Below, piece after piece: positions 61,894-64,000 of a stretch of 64,000 nucleotides of DNA. Origin of the DNA: DASXAI01 sp963798445. Its GTDB lineage: Bacteria > Actinomycetota > Acidimicrobiia > Acidimicrobiales > Ilumatobacteraceae. The stretch is taken from positions 1,426,001 to 1,490,000 of the forward strand of contig CAWCTH010000003.1 in assembly GCA_963798445.1 (NCBI GenBank). Direction: 5' to 3'. Within the stretch, counting starts at the first letter, position 1. Every line of letters begins with the position of its first letter. The notes under the pieces are model-generated. The model ran no database searches, was not told where the DNA came from, and worked only from the letters and a program-made list of their open reading frames with translations. Position numbers and translations under genes: made by a program.

Positions 61894-64000
61894 TTCACTC
61901 CCAGTGCGCTGATGATGACGTCGATGAGCTTGATGCCGATGAACGGCACGATGATCCCGCCGACGCCGTAGATGAGGATGTTGCGCCGCAGGATGGCGGC
62001 GGCGCTCTCGGCGATGAACTTCACGCCCCGTAGGGCGAGCGGGATGAGGGCGACGATGATGAGGGCGTTGAAGATGACCGCGGAAAGGATCGCCGAGCGG
62101 GGCGATGCCAGATGCATGACGTTGAGGCTGTCGAGCGCCGGGAGCACACCGGCGAACATGGCCGGGATGATGGCGAAGTACTTGGCCACGTCGTTGGCGA
62201 TCGAGAACGTGGTGAGCGAGCCACGCGTGATGAGGAGCTGCTTGCCGATCTCCACGATCTCGATGAGCTTCGTGGGGTTCGAGTCGAGGTCCACCATGTT
62301 CCCGGCTTCCTTGGCCGCCTGCGTTCCGGAGTTCATGGCCACGCCCACGTCGGCCTGAGCCAACGCCGGGGCGTCGTTGGTGCCGTCACCGGTCATGGCG
62401 ATCAACCGGCCGCCCTCCTGTTCCCGCTTGATCAACGCCATCTTGTCCTCGGGCGTGGCCTCGGCCAGGAAGTCGTCGACCCCCGCCTCGGCGGCGATGG
62501 CCGCCGCCGTGAGCGGGTTGTCACCGGTCACCATGATGGTGCGGATGCCCATCGCCCGGAGCTCGTCGAACCGCTCCACCATGCCAGGCTTCACGGTGTC
62601 CTTCAGCCGGATCACGCCGAGGATGCGGGGCGGAGCCGTCCCCATCCGATCGAGCACCACCAAGGGCGTGGCGCCGTCGCGAGAGACGCCGTCGACGATC
62701 GGGGCCAGCTCGATGGGAACCTGGCCACCCTCGGTCAGCACCAGTTGGCGCACCTGCTCGCCGGCGCCCTTGCGCACCGAGCGGCCGTCGACGAAGTCCA
62801 TGCCACTCATCCGGGTCTGTGCGGTGAACGGAACGAGCACCGCCTCGGCTGACCTCGGCGGCACCAGGCCGTACTCCCGCGCCGCGAACTCCACGATGGA
62901 GCGACCTTCGGGCGTCTCGTCGGCCAGGCTCGAGAGCATGGCGACCTCAGCGACCTCCCGGACGTCGACGCCGATCACCGGCACGAACTCGGCCGCCTGG
63001 CGGGAGCCAAAGGTGATGGTGCCCGTCTTGTCGAGCAGCAGCGTGTTGACGTCGCCGGCGGCCTCGACGGCACGGCCGCTCATGGCCAGCACGTTGCGCT
63101 GCACGAGCCGGTCCATGCCGGCGATGCCGATGGCCGACAGCAGTGCGCCGATCGTGGTGGGGATGAGGCACACCAGCAGCGCCACCAAGACGATGATCGA
63201 CTGCTCGGCGCCGGAGTAGATGGCGAACGGCTGCAGTGTCACGACGGCGAGCAGGAAGATGATGGTGAGACCGGCGAGCAGGATGGTGAGGGCGATCTCG
63301 TTCGGCGTCTTCTGCCGCTCCGCCCCTTCCACGAGGGCGATCATGCGGTCCAGGAAGGTCTCCCCCGGCTTCGACGTGATCCGCACGATGATCTCGTCGG
63401 ACAGCACCCTTGTCCCGCCGGTGACGGCCGAGCGATCACCGCCGCTCTCGCGGATGACCGGCGCGGACTCGCCGGTGATGGCCGACTCGTCCACGGTGGC
63501 GATCCCCTCGACGATGTCGCCGTCGCCGGGGATGAGCTCACCCGCCGCGACGACGCAGAGGTCGCCCAGCTCGAGCAGCGGAGAGGCCTTCTCGATGATG
63601 GAACCGTCAGGTAGCCGCACCTTGGCCACGGTCTCGGCGCGGGTCTTGCGCAACGTGGCCGCCTGCGCCTTGCCTCGGCCCTCGGCCATCGCCTCGGCGA
63701 AGTTGGCAAACAGCACCGTGAACCACAACCACAGCGCCACGAGGCCGGCGAACACGTTCTCGTCGGCCGTCGATGAGCCGAGGTCGCGGAAGAACAAGAT
63801 GGTGCTGAGGACGGAACCGACCTCCACCACGAACATGACCGGGTTGCGCACCATCGTGCGGGGGTTGAGCTTGACGAAGCTGTCCTTGATCGCCTGGCGC
63901 GTGATGGCCGGGTCGAACAGCTTGCGGGTCGCCGACGGCCGGCGCCGCGACTTCGGCGGCCGGGGGACGGACGTGGGATCTGCTTCGATCGTGGTCGACA
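61890..64000 (-). CDS. kdpB: Potassium-transporting P-type ATPase KdpB (start at window edge)
   Basis: P-type ATPase subunit that energises K+ uptake through KdpA. 702 residues are visible; the open frame reaches the last base and the first full codon at the edge reads Ser, so the initiator codon probably straddles position 64001 and the protein is nearly complete. Motifs: actuator TGES, phosphorylation site LLLDKTGTITF (Asp about 323 of the visible part), nucleotide-binding SADETPEGRSI-like loop, hinge VTGDNPLTAAAIAAEAGV and MTGDGTNDAPALAQADVGVAM. GTNDAP confirms the P-type fold. Overlaps kdpC by 4 bases. kdpA is expected just beyond the window. Confidence 0.96.
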   Translation of the reverse strand, partial: STTIEADPTSVPRPPKSRRRPSATRKLFDPAITRQAIKDSFVKLNPRTMVRNPVMFVVEVGSVLSTILFFRDLGSSTADENVFAGLVALWLWFTVLFANFAEAMAEGRGKAQAATLRKTRAETVAKVRLPDGSIIEKASPLLELGDLCVVAAGELIPGDGDIVEGIATVDESAITGESAPVIRESGGDRSAVTGGTRVLSDEIIVRITSKPGETFLDRMIALVEGAERQKTPNEIALTILLAGLTIIFLLAVVTLQPFAIYSGAEQSIIVLVALLVCLIPTTIGALLSAIGIAGMDRLVQRNVLAMSGRAVEAAGDVNTLLLDKTGTITFGSRQAAEFVPVIGVDVREVAEVAMLSSLADETPEGRSIVEFAAREYGLVPPRSAEAVLVPFTAQTRMSGMDFVDGRSVRKGAGEQVRQLVLTEGGQVPIELAPIVDGVSRDGATPLVVLDRMGTAPPRILGVIRLKDTVKPGMVERFDELRAMGIRTIMVTGDNPLTAAAIAAEAGVDDFLAEATPEDKMALIKREQEGGRLIAMTGDGTNDAPALAQADVGVAMNSGTQAAKEAGNMVDLDSNPTKLIEIVEIGKQLLITRGSLTTFSIANDVAKYFAIIPAMFAGVLPALDSLNVMHLASPRSAILSAVIFNALIIVALIPLALRGVKFIAESAAAILRRNILIYGVGGIIVPFIGIKLIDVIISALGVK

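Overview
The window is very GC-rich DNA, nearly all coding, that looks like a chromosome segment of a free-living actinobacterium, most likely of the class Acidimicrobiia. The clues are F420-type luciferase-like enzymes, TIGR03086 and SCO6745 family proteins, a DUF1501/DUF1800 pair, extensive use of GTG starts, and many genes whose start codon lies only 6-9 bases after a TANNNT -10 box (probable leaderless mRNAs). The class is inferred from gene content; there is no rRNA or marker phylogeny in the window. I see no tRNA, rRNA, CRISPR, IS element or prophage.

Layout. 1-763: end of the gatCA amidotransferase operon. 946-5777: a Tat-exported DUF1501 protein with its DUF1800 partner, then lgt, an esterase and a 7Fe/8Fe ferredoxin facing a TetR gene. 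6450-9067: a membrane-anchored glycosidase-like protein whose probable long 5' leader contains a G-rich minisatellite, and a PaaI thioesterase. 9087-13963: a frameshifted MocR regulator facing an AhpD-like/PNPOx-like pair, then an MFS exporter facing its TetR regulator across a symmetric 20-bp operator. 13960-16615: a lipoprotein carboxypeptidase, an NlpC/P60-type peptidase and a SCO6745 protein. 16705-22384: amidohydrolase, two tiny overlapping genes, a D-aminoacylase-like amidohydrolase, an SMP-30 lactonase and a 2-oxoglutarate dioxygenase-like enzyme. 22424-28494: ABC-F ATPase, an orphan molybdenum hydroxylase large subunit, SMP-30, Nei glycosylase.

28508-38648 is the most interesting block. 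It has an IclR regulator, an HpaB-type flavin monooxygenase (frameshifted), an extradiol (VOC) dioxygenase, a second orphan molybdenum hydroxylase subunit, then, divergently, RraA-like aldolase, RidA deaminase and HpaI aldolase, followed by an LLM oxidoreductase, an HpaH-type hydratase and a metallo-beta-lactamase hydrolase. Together these can be read as a meta-cleavage route for an (N-hetero)aromatic compound. 38804-50927: a PEP-utilising mobile-domain protein, a MetE-like methyltransferase (frameshifted), an unusual MetE-like/SAM-methyltransferase fusion, a complete Liv-type ABC importer that runs into a ring-cleaving intradiol dioxygenase, and a MarR gene. 51098-58614: a small coupled ORF and a secreted trypsin-like protease with C-terminal repeats, ECF sigma and Crp/Fnr regulators, and small detoxification-type enzymes. 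58747-64000: kdpB-kdpC-kdpD of the high-affinity potassium pump.

Several genes (MocR, HpaB-like, MetE-like, protease tail, kdpD) carry single-base frame disruptions that look recent, or like assembly indels. Intergenic palindromes recur: a 22-bp core is shared by 835-906 and 27573-27631, and a 43-bp element at 40502 has a degenerate copy at 55466.
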